A DNA stretch of 64,000 bases. Origin: UBA1161 sp002311745 (GTDB taxonomy: Bacteria; Planctomycetota; Phycisphaerae; Tepidisphaerales; Tepidisphaeraceae). The stretch's first letter is position 1; the number at the start of each line of letters is the position of its first letter. This document shows, piece by piece, positions 33,921 to 47,532 of this stretch. The notes beneath the pieces were generated by a model. That model was not told where the DNA came from and did not search any database. It saw nothing but the letters and a program-made list of their open reading frames with translations. Location of the stretch: assembly GCA_050018415.1 (NCBI GenBank), contig JBEKAB010000008.1, positions 58,618 through 122,617 of the forward strand. The letters are read 5' to 3'. The position numbers and the translations under genes were made by a program.

Positions 33921-36608
33921 TTATTCTTCGGTGTCTTGGGAGCGAGGCGCGGCGGACGCATGATTAGCCTGGGTCTGGCCATTGCCGTTGCCGTTGAGGC
34001 CCAGCTCTTCCAGCAGCTTGGCCGGGACATCCGCGGTGTTCTTGCACTTCGGGTAGCCGCTGCAACCTAGGAATCTCCCGCGGCGGCCGTCGCGGATCAC
34101 CATCGGCTTGCCGCATTCGTCGCAGTCGATGTCCGTGGCGAGGGGCGCCGGTTTGCCGTTACGGCCGACGGCCGGGGCCACAGGAGCCACGCCCGTGAGC
34201 TTGGCGATCATTTCGTTGGCTTGGGACTGCCCTTGGCGCAGGGCGGGGATCAGGGCTTGGACCATTTTTTTCTCTTCGCCGGCGAGTTTGGCGACCTGTC
34301 GCGTGGCGCGGCACTTGGGGAACGTGCTGCAGCCCAAGAACGGCCCTCGCTTGGCGTCGCGCAGGATCATCGGGTTTCCGCATTTTTCGCACTTGACGGG
34401 CGTGGGAACCTTGGTCTTGGGAGGCAGCGGGTTGCCCTGCTTGTCGAGGTTGACGATGGTTTCGCACTCGCGCGAGCCGTCGGGCTTCTTGATCATGTAG
34501 CCGGTGCAGCCCAGAAATTCACCGAATCGGCCGCGCATTTTGCGCATCTCACGCCCGCAGTTGGGGCATTTGAATTCGCTCTTTTCCTGCAGCTTGGGCT
34601 TGCCCTGCTTGTCCACCGACTTGATCCCGTCGCACTGCGGGTAGTTGCTGCAGGAGAGGAAAAAGCCGTTCTTGCTGATGCGGTAGACCATGGGCTTGCC
34701 GCACTTGTCGCAGGTGTACGGCGAAGGCGTGCCCCCGGCGTGCTCCAGCTTGTCCAGGGCGCTGTCCACCGTCTTATGGAACGGACCGTAAAAATCCTTC
34801 AGCAGCTTGATCCAATCGAGGTGTTTTTCCTCGATCTCATCCAGCTTCAGCTCCATCCCCGCGGTGAACTGCACGTCCATGATCTCCGGAAACGCCTGCA
34901 CGAGTTTGTCGGTCACGATGCAGCCCAGCATGGTGGCATGGAATCGGCGCTCGATCTGCTCGACGTACTCGCGATCCTGAATGGTCTGGATGATGCTCGC
35001 GTAGGTGCTGGGCCGACCGATGCCCAGACGTTCCAACTCCTTGACCAGGGAGGCCTCGCTGAAGCGCGGCGGCGGCTGCGTGAAGTGCTGCGTCGGCGAC
35101 AGCTCGATAGGGGAAACGCGCTTATCCTGCTCAAGGTCGGGCAGAAGTTGATCGCCGCTGGGGATGCCCAAGACTTTCATGAATCCGTCGAATACCAATT
35201 TGCGCCCGCTGGCGCGGAAGATGGCATCGCCTTGCGTCGTGCCGGCGGCGATGTTCGCCGTCGTGGCGTCGAATTCCGCCGGCGCCATCTGGCAAGCGAC
35301 GAACCGGTTCCAGATCAGTTGATACAGCCGATAGTCGTCGGGGCCGAGTTTGGCGTGGGCCTGGCGCGGCGTGAAGCCGGCGTCCGTCGGCCGGATCGCC
35401 TCGTGCGCTTCCTGCGCGCTCTTGCTGGAGGCATAGGCATTCGGCTGCTCCGGTAGGTAGCGCTGGCCAAACTGCTCCTGGATGAACGAGCGGACCATGG
35501 TCAGCGCTTCCGCCGACAAGTTCGTGCTGTCCGTTCGCATGTAGGTGATGTGCCCGGCCTCGTACAGCGCCTGGGCAATGCGCATGGCGCGCTGGGCGCC
35601 AAAACCCAGTCGGCTGGCGGCGGCCTGTTGCAGCGTGCTGGTGATCAGCGGCGCCGACGGCCGCACGATCGCGCGCTTTTTCTCCACCGTTCGCACGACG
35701 AACGGCGGCGCTTTGCCGAGGTGACCGACGAAGCGCGTCAAGTGTTTGGCCCGGCCCTTGGCTTCGGCGTCCTCGCTGCTTTGCTCCTCGGTAACAACCC
35801 AGCCGAGCAGTTCAGCGGCCTTTGCCGCATCGGATTTGTTATTGGGCTCGAATTTCTTGCCGGCCAGCTCGACCAATTCAGCCGCGAACGCGACGTGCTG
35901 GTTCAGCCATTGGTCTTTTTCCGCCTTGGTCCGGTCGCCGTTGCCCGTGTTTTCCAGGAATTCCCGCCACTGGGTTGCCAGATTCGCGGCGCCCGCGGCA
36001 TCCGTCGTGAAGACGGCGCCGATCTTCCAGTACTCATCCGGCATAAAGGCTTCGATGCCCCGCTCGCGCTCCACGATCAGCCGCACCGCCACCGACTGCA
36101 CCCGCCCCGCCGACAAACCGCGCGCCACCTTGCGCCACAGCAGCGGGCTGATCTCGTAGCCCACGATGCGGTCCAGAATCCGCCGCGCCTGCTGCGCGTT
36201 AACCCGATCGATGTCGATGGGGTGCGGCTTCTGAAACGCCTTCTGAATCTCGCTCTTGGTGATGGCGTTGAAAATGACGCGATACACGCGCTGATCGGGA
36301 ATGCCCAAGGTCTCTTTCAGGTGCCAGGCGATCGCCTCGCCCTCGCGGTCCAGGTCCGTGGCCAGATAAATCTTGTCGCTTTCCTTGGCCAGTTTCTTGA
36401 GCTCTCCGATGACCTTGCTTCGGCTTTCCAGGACCTCGTAATCCGGTTCGAAGGTCTTGAGGTCCACGCCCATTCCCTTGGACGGCAGATCGCGTACGTG
36501 GCCCATGCTGGCCCTCACGACGTATCCGTCGCCCAGGTATTTGTTGATCGTCCTGGCCTTGGCCGGCGACTCGACGATGACCAGATGTTTTGCGCTCTTC
36601 CGTGCCAT
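33921..36608 (-). CDS. topA: DNA topoisomerase I
   Basis: An 895-residue type IA topoisomerase that relaxes negative supercoils. Toprim domain at 1-110 with LVIVESPAKARTI and the metal motif DLDREGEAIAWHL; catalytic tyrosine Tyr356 in HITYMRTDST; C-terminal tail with four zinc ribbons, each CxxCG-x-PM...C-x-x-x-P-x-C (the last reads CDECGKPMVIRD). The region between YWKIGAVF and the PPFVVRTVEKKR strand is about 40 residues longer than in E. coli. The start at 36608 (MARKSAKH) fits the family; an ATG 21 codons upstream is also possible. Confidence 0.95.
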   Translation of the reverse strand: MARKSAKHLVIVESPAKARTINKYLGDGYVVRASMGHVRDLPSKGMGVDLKTFEPDYEVLESRSKVIGELKKLAKESDKIYLATDLDREGEAIAWHLKETLGIPDQRVYRVIFNAITKSEIQKAFQKPHPIDIDRVNAQQARRILDRIVGYEISPLLWRKVARGLSAGRVQSVAVRLIVERERGIEAFMPDEYWKIGAVFTTDAAGAANLATQWREFLENTGNGDRTKAEKDQWLNQHVAFAAELVELAGKKFEPNNKSDAAKAAELLGWVVTEEQSSEDAEAKGRAKHLTRFVGHLGKAPPFVVRTVEKKRAIVRPSAPLITSTLQQAAASRLGFGAQRAMRIAQALYEAGHITYMRTDSTNLSAEALTMVRSFIQEQFGQRYLPEQPNAYASSKSAQEAHEAIRPTDAGFTPRQAHAKLGPDDYRLYQLIWNRFVACQMAPAEFDATTANIAAGTTQGDAIFRASGRKLVFDGFMKVLGIPSGDQLLPDLEQDKRVSPIELSPTQHFTQPPPRFSEASLVKELERLGIGRPSTYASIIQTIQDREYVEQIERRFHATMLGCIVTDKLVQAFPEIMDVQFTAGMELKLDEIEEKHLDWIKLLKDFYGPFHKTVDSALDKLEHAGGTPSPYTCDKCGKPMVYRISKNGFFLSCSNYPQCDGIKSVDKQGKPKLQEKSEFKCPNCGREMRKMRGRFGEFLGCTGYMIKKPDGSRECETIVNLDKQGNPLPPKTKVPTPVKCEKCGNPMILRDAKRGPFLGCSTFPKCRATRQVAKLAGEEKKMVQALIPALRQGQSQANEMIAKLTGVAPVAPAVGRNGKPAPLATDIDCDECGKPMVIRDGRRGRFLGCSGYPKCKNTADVPAKLLEELGLNGNGNGQTQANHASAAPRSQDTEE

Positions 36609-37062
36609 GTTTACCGGTTTATTGCCCCCAACGGGGGTGATTCTGGTGGCTGGTATCGACTGATCCTCCATGCATCTTCAGCAAATGCCGAGCAGGGGCG
36701 GGGCAGTTTCCAGACCGAACTAACGCCTGTCAAGCCGGGTAAACCAAAAATCCGCCTCAGCGCATACGCCGGCCGCCAACCGTGGTTCACACCACACGGG
36801 AACCCGATCCAAATCCATCCGCACCGAAGCCTTGTACGCAACTTATTGTTTTCAATGATATTACGGCAACACGGCAAATATCAAACCTGAAATGTTTTTA
36901 GTCATTGCCCAAATCAGCGTTTCCGAGCGGCCGCAATTTTTTTGGATTTGCAGGTCGCGACGCAGGCCAGCGCTCCGCCCTGCCGCGAAGCACGTCGTTT
37001 GCGTGCCGCTTTCCGCCTAGCGCGGTACATTGGCCCCCAATAGGTGTCGAAAGAGGGAAATC
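36609..37062. other. Divergent intergenic region topA / oxidoreductase
   Basis: About 450 bases with no credible gene. On the minus strand TTGATA (36884-36879) and TAATAT (36863-36858) are spaced 15 nt apart and could serve topA, though the spacing is short. On the plus strand AGAGGG (37051-37057) is the ribosome-binding site of the oxidoreductase. Confidence 0.35.
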
Positions 37063-38022
37063 ATGAAGGCAATTCGCGTACATTCGTTCGGTGAGCCGGA
37101 AGTCATGAAACTGGAAGCCGCTCCCGACCCCAAGCCCGGCGACGGACAGCTTCTCGTGCGCGTCCGGGCCGTCGGCGTCAATCCGGTCGAAACGTACATC
37201 CGCGCCGGCATGTATGGCCCCAAGCCATTTCCGTATACGCCCGGCAACGACGCCGCGGGTGTGATCGAAGCTGTCGGGCCGGGCGTCCAGACATTCCGCG
37301 TCGGCGACCGCGTCTACACCGACAAAACGGTCAGCGGCTCGTACGCGGAATTGACGCTTTGCGACCAGTCCTACGTGCACCCGTTGCCGCAGAAAATCTC
37401 TTTCCAACAGGGAGCGGCCATCGGCATCCCCGGCGGCACCGCCTGGCGGGGATTGTTTCAGCGCGGCGCTGGCGTCGCGGGGGAAATCGTGCTGATCCAC
37501 GGCGCCACTGGCGGCGTCGGCACCGCGGCCGTGCAACTGGCCCGCGCCGCGGGGATGACCGTCATCGCCACTTCCTCCAGCGAGCGCGGCCGAAAATATG
37601 CCCTCGAGCAGGGCGCACACCATGCCGTCGACCATGACGTCACCCAACGGCTCGACGAAGTGAAAGCGCTGACCGGCGGCATAGGGTTCGATCTCGTCCT
37701 GGAAATGCTGGCGGACAAAAATCTGGCCTCGGACCTGACGGCTCTAGCGCGGCGCGGGCGCGTCGTGGTGATCGGCAGCCGCGGCAGAATCGAGATCGAT
37801 CCGCGCGACACCATGGGCCGCGAGGCCGACATCCGCGGCCTGATGCTCTTTGGCGCCGACGAGAAAGAGCATCGCAGCATGTACGCGGGCCTGAACGCCG
37901 CGATGGAAAACGGAACCTTCCGCCCGGTGATCGGCATGGAACTGCCCCTGGCCGAGGCGCCCAAGGCTCATCACGAAGTCATGGAGGGCGAGTCACACGG
38001 GAAAATCGTGCTGATCCCGTAG
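37063..38022 (+). CDS. Quinone oxidoreductase-like (zinc-free MDR family)
   Basis: A 319-residue medium-chain reductase. The N-terminal GroES-like domain starts MKAIRVHSFGEPEVMKLE; the Rossmann domain carries IHGATGGVGTAAVQLARAAG for NADPH, and the active-site part VGVNPVETYIRAGMY matches quinone oxidoreductase/zeta-crystallin (QOR). The zinc-binding cysteines of alcohol dehydrogenases are absent, so it is the zinc-independent type, reducing quinones or alkenals with one hydride. It is preceded by AGAGGG with about 6 bases to the ATG. Confidence 0.9.
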   Translation: MKAIRVHSFGEPEVMKLEAAPDPKPGDGQLLVRVRAVGVNPVETYIRAGMYGPKPFPYTPGNDAAGVIEAVGPGVQTFRVGDRVYTDKTVSGSYAELTLCDQSYVHPLPQKISFQQGAAIGIPGGTAWRGLFQRGAGVAGEIVLIHGATGGVGTAAVQLARAAGMTVIATSSSERGRKYALEQGAHHAVDHDVTQRLDEVKALTGGIGFDLVLEMLADKNLASDLTALARRGRVVVIGSRGRIEIDPRDTMGREADIRGLMLFGADEKEHRSMYAGLNAAMENGTFRPVIGMELPLAEAPKAHHEVMEGESHGKIVLIP

Positions 38023-38132
38023 AGGTGTCCATTGCCGGCCACCCCACGCCCGCGAACAAATGACCCAAGCCGCATCGAAATTTTGTTAGCAATCGCTATA
38101 TTTATGCCTACGGGTTCGAACCTGGAGGACAC

Positions 38133-38675
38133 ATGCTCAAACACTGGGTTGTAGGAATAGTTGCATCAGGATTGATCGCTTTTGCGGGATGGTCGGCATC
38201 GCGCGGCGACAGCCCATCGACGGCGCCGGCCGGCTTGCGCATCGGCGTATACGACCCCCGCGCCATCGCGGTCGCCTATGCGCACAGCGAGCTCTGGGCG
38301 AAGATCCTGCAAGAGCACAAGGCGGCCTACGACGCCGCCAAAGCCGCGGGCGATCAGAAGCGCGTCAAGGAATTGGAAGCCTGGGGCGAGTCAAATCAGA
38401 TTCGCTTGCACCTTCAAGCCTTCGGCGGCGCCCCGGTGGACGACTGTTTGGACAAGGTGCGCGACCGTCTGCCGCAGGTGGCGCAGACCGCCGGCGTGCA
38501 GGTCATTGCGCGCAAGGCCGATTATGCCGGCACCGACGTGGAGATCGTCGATGTAACCGACGATCTGGTTCAGCTATTCAATCCCAACGCGAAGACGCTG
38601 AAGAATATCGAAGGGTTGAAAAAGCAACCGCCCGTCCCGCTGGAAAAGGTGGCCAAAATGGGCGTCAATGAGTAG
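38133..38675 (+). CDS. Exported protein of unknown function
   Basis: A 180-residue protein with a signal peptide (MLKHWVVGIVASGLIAFAGW, cleaved near SASRGDS). The mature part has RIGVYDPRAIAVAYAHSE, then a charged helix (LQEHKAAYDAAKAAGDQKRV) and VIARKADYAGTDVEIVDVTD. The start IGVxDxRAIxxAY and the helix recall a short Skp/OmpH-type chaperone, but the coiled-coil is much shorter; likely periplasmic. GGAGGA lies eight bases upstream of the ATG. Confidence 0.7.
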   Translation: MLKHWVVGIVASGLIAFAGWSASRGDSPSTAPAGLRIGVYDPRAIAVAYAHSELWAKILQEHKAAYDAAKAAGDQKRVKELEAWGESNQIRLHLQAFGGAPVDDCLDKVRDRLPQVAQTAGVQVIARKADYAGTDVEIVDVTDDLVQLFNPNAKTLKNIEGLKKQPPVPLEKVAKMGVNE

Positions 38676-38693
38676 ATCGACCGCTATACGCGT

Positions 38694-39053
38694 TTACCGC
38701 GACTTGGCGTAGTCGACCATGCCTTGGAAATCGACCACGACCGCCGGCTCGTTGCCGACAACCCAGGCATCGTGCCCGGGAGGAATCAAGGTCACGTCGC
38801 CCGGCTTGCAGTCGAACTCCGTGCCGTCGTCCATGCGAACCCGAAGAACGCCTGAGATTTGATACTGGAAGTGGGGCGCCTGGCAGCTCTTGGTCTTGGC
38901 GATCGGCTTGACGGATGTGGCCCATCGCCATCCCGGCTCCAGGACCGCGCGACCAACGGTCGCTTCGCCAATCTTGATCAACTCCACTTTGCCTTTGGGG
39001 AATTGACGCACCTCATCCGGCTTGCCGAAGTTCTTCAACTGGGCCTTGCTCAT
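38694..39053 (-). CDS. Cupin-domain protein
   Basis: A 119-residue single-domain cupin. The two motifs are seen as HFQYQISGVLRVRMDDGTEF and PGDVTLIPPGHDAWVVGNEP. Instead of the usual GxHxH, the metal site has a single His in motif 1 and His in motif 2, so metal binding is uncertain. Such proteins are often small sensors or isomerases. Convergent with the exported protein gene (18 bp). Confidence 0.8.
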   Translation of the reverse strand: MSKAQLKNFGKPDEVRQFPKGKVELIKIGEATVGRAVLEPGWRWATSVKPIAKTKSCQAPHFQYQISGVLRVRMDDGTEFDCKPGDVTLIPPGHDAWVVGNEPAVVVDFQGMVDYAKSR

Positions 39054-39225
39054 GACCGTTCCTTTCCGCCGCCCGACGTTGGGCGGAGCCAGTGGGATTG
39101 ACGCAGAATGGTTCCAAGGCCGAGGCCGCGCCCCGGCTCAGCTTTGAACCCGAAACTATAGGCCCCTGATTGAAGCGAAGTCGATCCCCCCATCGAGACA
39201 GGTGGGGATCGGGCTCCCGGCTTGC

Positions 39226-41202
39226 TCAAGGCCGGCGTCTTGGAACGCGGCGCAGCAGTAACAGAGCGGCGGCAGTCATAAGCAATATTGGCCCGGTCGG
39301 CTCCGGAACGCTTTGGACCGAAGAAAATCCCACCAAAGAATCCGAAAAAACCACCGACGGCGCCGCATCGCCACTAACCGAGTCCAGACTCAGGACGGGG
39401 GGCTCCACTGGAAGAGAGATCATTGAAGACATCTGGGTAGACGAAAACACCGCCATGGTCGCGTCGGGCAACATCGCTTCAGGCAATAGCGATTGGGGCA
39501 ATGGCGCTTGAGGCGATGACGCCTGTGCCGATGGGGACAACAGCGCTTGGGCGGGCGATACGTCCATCACATCCACCGCTGGAAACATTGCGGCATGTGC
39601 AAAGATGGGCGTGCCCTCTCGAAGAATATCCGGCACCTGAGGGTCCGGAGCGGACGCAGCCGTCATAACCACGCCCATTGGATTGACGCCCGGCAATTGT
39701 CCGGAGCCGACGACAAACGAGGAAAGAACCCTATCGCCTGGCGGTCCGACTTCGGGAGGCTTTTTGAATGAAACCGATATTGCATCGCCTCGTTGTAAAC
39801 GGGCATACACAAGATTTCCGAGCGCCAGGTCCTGCGGATCGTCCGTGTGCAGGCCGAGCATGACCATGCCGCTGGGCGGATACGGCAAACGCAAAGGGGA
39901 GACAAGAATGCCCAGCACGGGCAATTCGCGTGGCCGGGCGTCCCTGGCGAAATCCGTCCCGTCAAGCGGCCCAGAAGGGTCGGCGACAGGCTGAATCGGA
40001 TTGACCGAGCCACTGGTAGGAATCGATCGGGCCGAGTTCCCGGACATCAAGAGGGGCGACTCTGAAGGAACCGATGATTTCACGGGGTTGCTGACGGCCT
40101 GAAGTTCATTTCGGTTCACGCGTACGGGGGCCATCGAGACGTTTGTCCCATGCGCCGTCGGCTGCAAAGCCGATGGGACCGAAACGGCCTTGGCCCTGCT
40201 GGCCGTTGCAACGATGCCGGGAAAGCCGCGCCGCGCCGCGGGATCAATCAGATGCCGCAACGTCGCCGGCGCAGGCGCAGGCGCCGATGGCGCAGCTACG
40301 TAAGTTGCCAGATTCTCCGGACTGTAGAGCGCTGGAAGAATCGGCCCCTGGAACGACACCGCTGTTGGGGGGGATAACGGCAGCTTTGTTTCGGAAAGAA
40401 GGGCGACGGCGACGAGAGTGGACGTAGTTGCCACGCGTGCGGCTGTAAGCCGCGACGCGCCGGCCGCCAGAGCGAACAGGGACCGCAAGTTCTTGGCCAG
40501 CGTTCTGATGATTCGCGCAGGCGCCGCGGCGGCGGCGAATGCCATCGCCTTGGCAACCGAAGATTTCCGCGTCAGCGCCGCCAAAGGCAGACAAATAGGC
40601 AGCAGCCAGTTCTTGGCCGCGAGGTATGCGCGAATGCGCGCCAGCGCTCGAGCGACGCGTTTCTTCGCCCCCTCTCGCGACAGGCCCAGCGCGCGGGCCA
40701 TCTCGCGCAGCGTCAGCCCCTCGAAATAGCGCATCACAATCGCTCGCCGGTCGCACACCGACAACCGGGAAATGATGTCGGCGACGGTCAATCGAAGATT
40801 TTCGTCCGGTGCGTCCGATCCGTTCTCCCGCTCCAATGCCGTTGCCGCGACGCGATGGTGGCGGCGGAGGCGGCGTGTTTCTTGTTTGCGCAGGTCGGCA
40901 GCCACGTGGCGAGCGGTGTGATACAGCCAGCCCCGAAGTCGAGTATCGGCCGGAAGTGAGGACGCCTTGCGGGCCAGCGTCATGAAAACGGTCTGCGTCG
41001 CATCATCCGCCAGGTCGGGATTTCGCAACACTTTTGTACAAGTGGAATGGACCAGGCGGTGGTGGCGGGCAACCAGTTCGGAGAACGCCGCCTGGGAAGT
41101 GCTCTGGACGTAGCGCAAAAGCAGAGCCCTGTCGTCGGCTGGGAAGCCGCGATCGACTCCGGGTGCCTTCTCCGGCCGCGCACGGTCGGGGTTTGCAATC
41201 AT
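39226..41202 (-). CDS. ECF sigma factor fused to a long tail ending in a PEP-CTERM-like signal
   Basis: A 658-residue protein. Sigma region 2 is at about 25-115 (FSELVARHHRLVHSTCTKVL, GWLYHTARHVAADLRKQE) and region 4 at about 140-195 (RRAIVMRYFEGLTLREMARA). A hydrophobic segment at about 255-271 (ARVATTSTLVAVALL) may anchor it to the membrane. About 350 residues of Pro/Ser/Ala-rich sequence follow, and the protein ends VPEPTGPILLMTAAALLLL-RRVPRRRP, a PEP-CTERM-type tripartite signal (PEP motif, helix, Arg cluster). Tailed ECF factors are known in planctomycetes; a sorting signal on one is unusual. The sigma part would be cytoplasmic and the tail outside. Confidence 0.72.
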   Translation of the reverse strand: MIANPDRARPEKAPGVDRGFPADDRALLLRYVQSTSQAAFSELVARHHRLVHSTCTKVLRNPDLADDATQTVFMTLARKASSLPADTRLRGWLYHTARHVAADLRKQETRRLRRHHRVAATALERENGSDAPDENLRLTVADIISRLSVCDRRAIVMRYFEGLTLREMARALGLSREGAKKRVARALARIRAYLAAKNWLLPICLPLAALTRKSSVAKAMAFAAAAAPARIIRTLAKNLRSLFALAAGASRLTAARVATTSTLVAVALLSETKLPLSPPTAVSFQGPILPALYSPENLATYVAAPSAPAPAPATLRHLIDPAARRGFPGIVATASRAKAVSVPSALQPTAHGTNVSMAPVRVNRNELQAVSNPVKSSVPSESPLLMSGNSARSIPTSGSVNPIQPVADPSGPLDGTDFARDARPRELPVLGILVSPLRLPYPPSGMVMLGLHTDDPQDLALGNLVYARLQRGDAISVSFKKPPEVGPPGDRVLSSFVVGSGQLPGVNPMGVVMTAASAPDPQVPDILREGTPIFAHAAMFPAVDVMDVSPAQALLSPSAQASSPQAPLPQSLLPEAMLPDATMAVFSSTQMSSMISLPVEPPVLSLDSVSGDAAPSVVFSDSLVGFSSVQSVPEPTGPILLMTAAALLLLRRVPRRRP

Positions 41203-41263
41203 CGCCCGTCAGCCCGTGGACGGCTGAAAGACTGCTGTCCCTCCAAGCTCGTCCCGTGGCGCT

Positions 41264-42559
41264 CTATACCAAACTGCTGCTGAACAAACTCCGGTGGCCT
41301 TTGGCAAAGGCCACAACAGCATCATCGGGCGAGCTCAAAAAAGTTTCCGCCACAACGGCCGAAGCGCGTGCCACGCCGAAACCCCACCTCAAATGAGGCG
41401 GCGCCGGGGACGGGGATGGCGCCACGGCCACGGCGGCGGTGGCGGTCGCAGTCGAATAGCCCGCCAGATAACTCACCAGAAGGTTAGAGACCGGCGTGCC
41501 TCTGCCGGTTACAGGGTCGTAGCCGGGCGTGGCGTAATAATACGCGTTATGTCCGGTGGTAATGTCGTGGAAATCGGCGCTTGGGGCGGAATAGAGCGCG
41601 CTCAATGTTTGCGTTCCGGTAAGAGAACCCAAACCCTGCAAGGCCCGGCCCTGGTCGGCGATGGCAATCAGGGCGGCCCACTGAGGCGCGCCGGCGCTGG
41701 TACCGCCGATCGTTTCCCAACCTGACACCCCGTTGTACGCCACGCTGTCGTAAACGGAGAGTCCGGTGCTGGGATTGGCGTCATACGCCACGTCGGGGGC
41801 GTAGGTGCGTTCGATGAAGCTGTATCCCCCGCCGCTGTCGCTCCATGCGGTTTCACCCAGATAATTTCCCGAAGAATCGAGGGACAAAGTCGTTCCACCG
41901 ACGGCCACCACGTAGGGCGATGTTGCGGGCCAGCTTGTCACGCCGTCATCACCCGAAGCCGCGACGAACGTCACACCGTTATGCCCGCTGGGGGTCAGGA
42001 AATAGCTGTCCAGCAGCCTTTCTGAGATGAATTCCGAGGAACCCCAGCTCATCGACACGGTTGAAACTCCAGACTGCGAGCGAGCATAATTGACCGCCAT
42101 GAGCAAATCAGAAAGGCTGCTGGATTTGGCCTCGACCAATAAAATGTGCGCGCCGGGGGCGATCGCGTGCGCCCATTCAACATCCAGGGCGATCTCGGCT
42201 GACCAGCCCCCGTTTACCGTGGGCGTGCCTTGCGGCGTGGCGATGGTCAGGGCGAAATTCCCCTTTGAATCGTTGTTCGAAATTCCATAGGCCTTGTCGA
42301 ACGTGGCCAGGTCGGAAGCAATGTTCGGATCCGCGTAGGCATCGACGATGGCGATAGTCTGACCCGCGCCGCTTCCGGCAATCGTCTGGCCGTTGGCACT
42401 AAACGTTATCTTGTTGATGCCGTAAGCCTGCTCGATCTGGGCGGGAGTCAGCGTCGAAAGCAGTACCCGGGATTCCAGTTGCTCGAGGATGCCGAAGGAA
42501 AGAGAAGCTTGATCTCGCCTCGTTCGGGCGTTTGTCGATTGGCGGGTTGAATTCGTCAT
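41264..42559 (-). CDS. S53 sedolisin-type peptidase with LEPR-XLL motif
   Basis: A 431-residue serine-carboxyl peptidase. The Glu122/Asp126 pair (SAEIALDVEWAHA), Asp204 (SGDDG) and Ser288 (GGTSAGAP) give the sedolisin active site. Residues 25-35 are LEQLESRVLLS, an LEPR-XLL-type motif found at the N-terminus of secreted proteins in planctomycetes; no ordinary signal peptide is seen. There is no propeptide of the usual length, so maturation may differ. Start 42559 has GGAGGG close by. It lies 61 bp upstream of the sigma-factor gene on the same strand, but its distance to that stop makes regulation unclear. Confidence 0.85.
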   Translation of the reverse strand: MTNSTRQSTNARTRRDQASLSFGILEQLESRVLLSTLTPAQIEQAYGINKITFSANGQTIAGSGAGQTIAIVDAYADPNIASDLATFDKAYGISNNDSKGNFALTIATPQGTPTVNGGWSAEIALDVEWAHAIAPGAHILLVEAKSSSLSDLLMAVNYARSQSGVSTVSMSWGSSEFISERLLDSYFLTPSGHNGVTFVAASGDDGVTSWPATSPYVVAVGGTTLSLDSSGNYLGETAWSDSGGGYSFIERTYAPDVAYDANPSTGLSVYDSVAYNGVSGWETIGGTSAGAPQWAALIAIADQGRALQGLGSLTGTQTLSALYSAPSADFHDITTGHNAYYYATPGYDPVTGRGTPVSNLLVSYLAGYSTATATAAVAVAPSPSPAPPHLRWGFGVARASAVVAETFLSSPDDAVVAFAKGHRSLFSSSLV

Positions 42560-42672
42560 ATTCCCTCCGGGGTTTCCATGATGCTTCCCCTGCCATTCAC
42601 ATGGCCGCGTGGGCCGCCGGCGGGTACACGAAAGGTCGAAAATGCAGGATTCACACGGGGTTAACCATCGCC

Positions 42673-42707
42673 CTAAAGCAAAAGCCCCGCATGTGCATGC
42701 GGGGCTT
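42673..42707 (-). terminator. Rho-independent terminator of the rpoBC operon
   Basis: A 12-bp perfect stem (42682-42693 pairing with 42696-42707) with a very short loop, followed on the minus strand by the T-rich TTTTGCTTT. It lies about 40 bp past the rpoC stop codon. Confidence 0.88.
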
Positions 42708-42744
42708 CGTATGCGGATCAATTGCCAAGCGTTTGCGCCGGCCG

Positions 42745-47163
<4,419 letters not shown>

Positions 47164-47220
47164 GATCGTCTTCTTTCCGTGGTGGCACGGGCCATCGGCC
47201 CGTGATCAAGTTCGCTCTCG

Positions 47221-47532
47221 TCAAGCCGACTTGCGCCTTCGGCCCTCCGCCGGCATCGCTTCGATCAGCTTCCGCAAGGCCTTATTGACGTCCTGCGAAT
47301 TCTTAAAAACCTTGGCCACGTCCGTAGCGAGTTTCACCATCCGGGGATCCGGCTTTGCGAAAATCGCCCTTTTTCCGCGACCCACCGGCGCCCAGTCGGA
47401 CGTGTCCTGCGGAATATCGTAAGCCATCTCCTCCGGCGAAAACTTCACATGGCGAACGCTATAACGACTGGGCGTAACGGCCGCTCTCTGCTTTCGTCGC
47501 TCGGCGAGCACTGATGATACGGATCGTTTCAT
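47221..47532 (-). CDS. BrnA-like antitoxin partner
   Basis: A 103-residue basic protein encoded directly downstream of a BrnT toxin and overlapping its end. FSPEEMAYDIPQDTSDWAPV is the motif that precedes the DNA-binding domain in BrnA (E(D/E)xTDW), and DVAKVFKNSQDVNKALRKLI resembles the RHH domain ending. It would neutralise the toxin and repress the pair. The ATG at 47532 overlaps brnT by 74 bp; shorter forms starting at GTG (about 47454) or ATG 47424 (right after GGAGGAG, too close) are possible. Confidence 0.6.
   Translation of the reverse strand: MKRSVSSVLAERRKQRAAVTPSRYSVRHVKFSPEEMAYDIPQDTSDWAPVGRGKRAIFAKPDPRMVKLATDVAKVFKNSQDVNKALRKLIEAMPAEGRRRKSA

Noticed and set aside
36858..36884. 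topA promoter as a separate feature
   Set aside because: TTGATA and TAATAT are only 15 nt apart, too close for a confident call; noted only in the intergenic entry.
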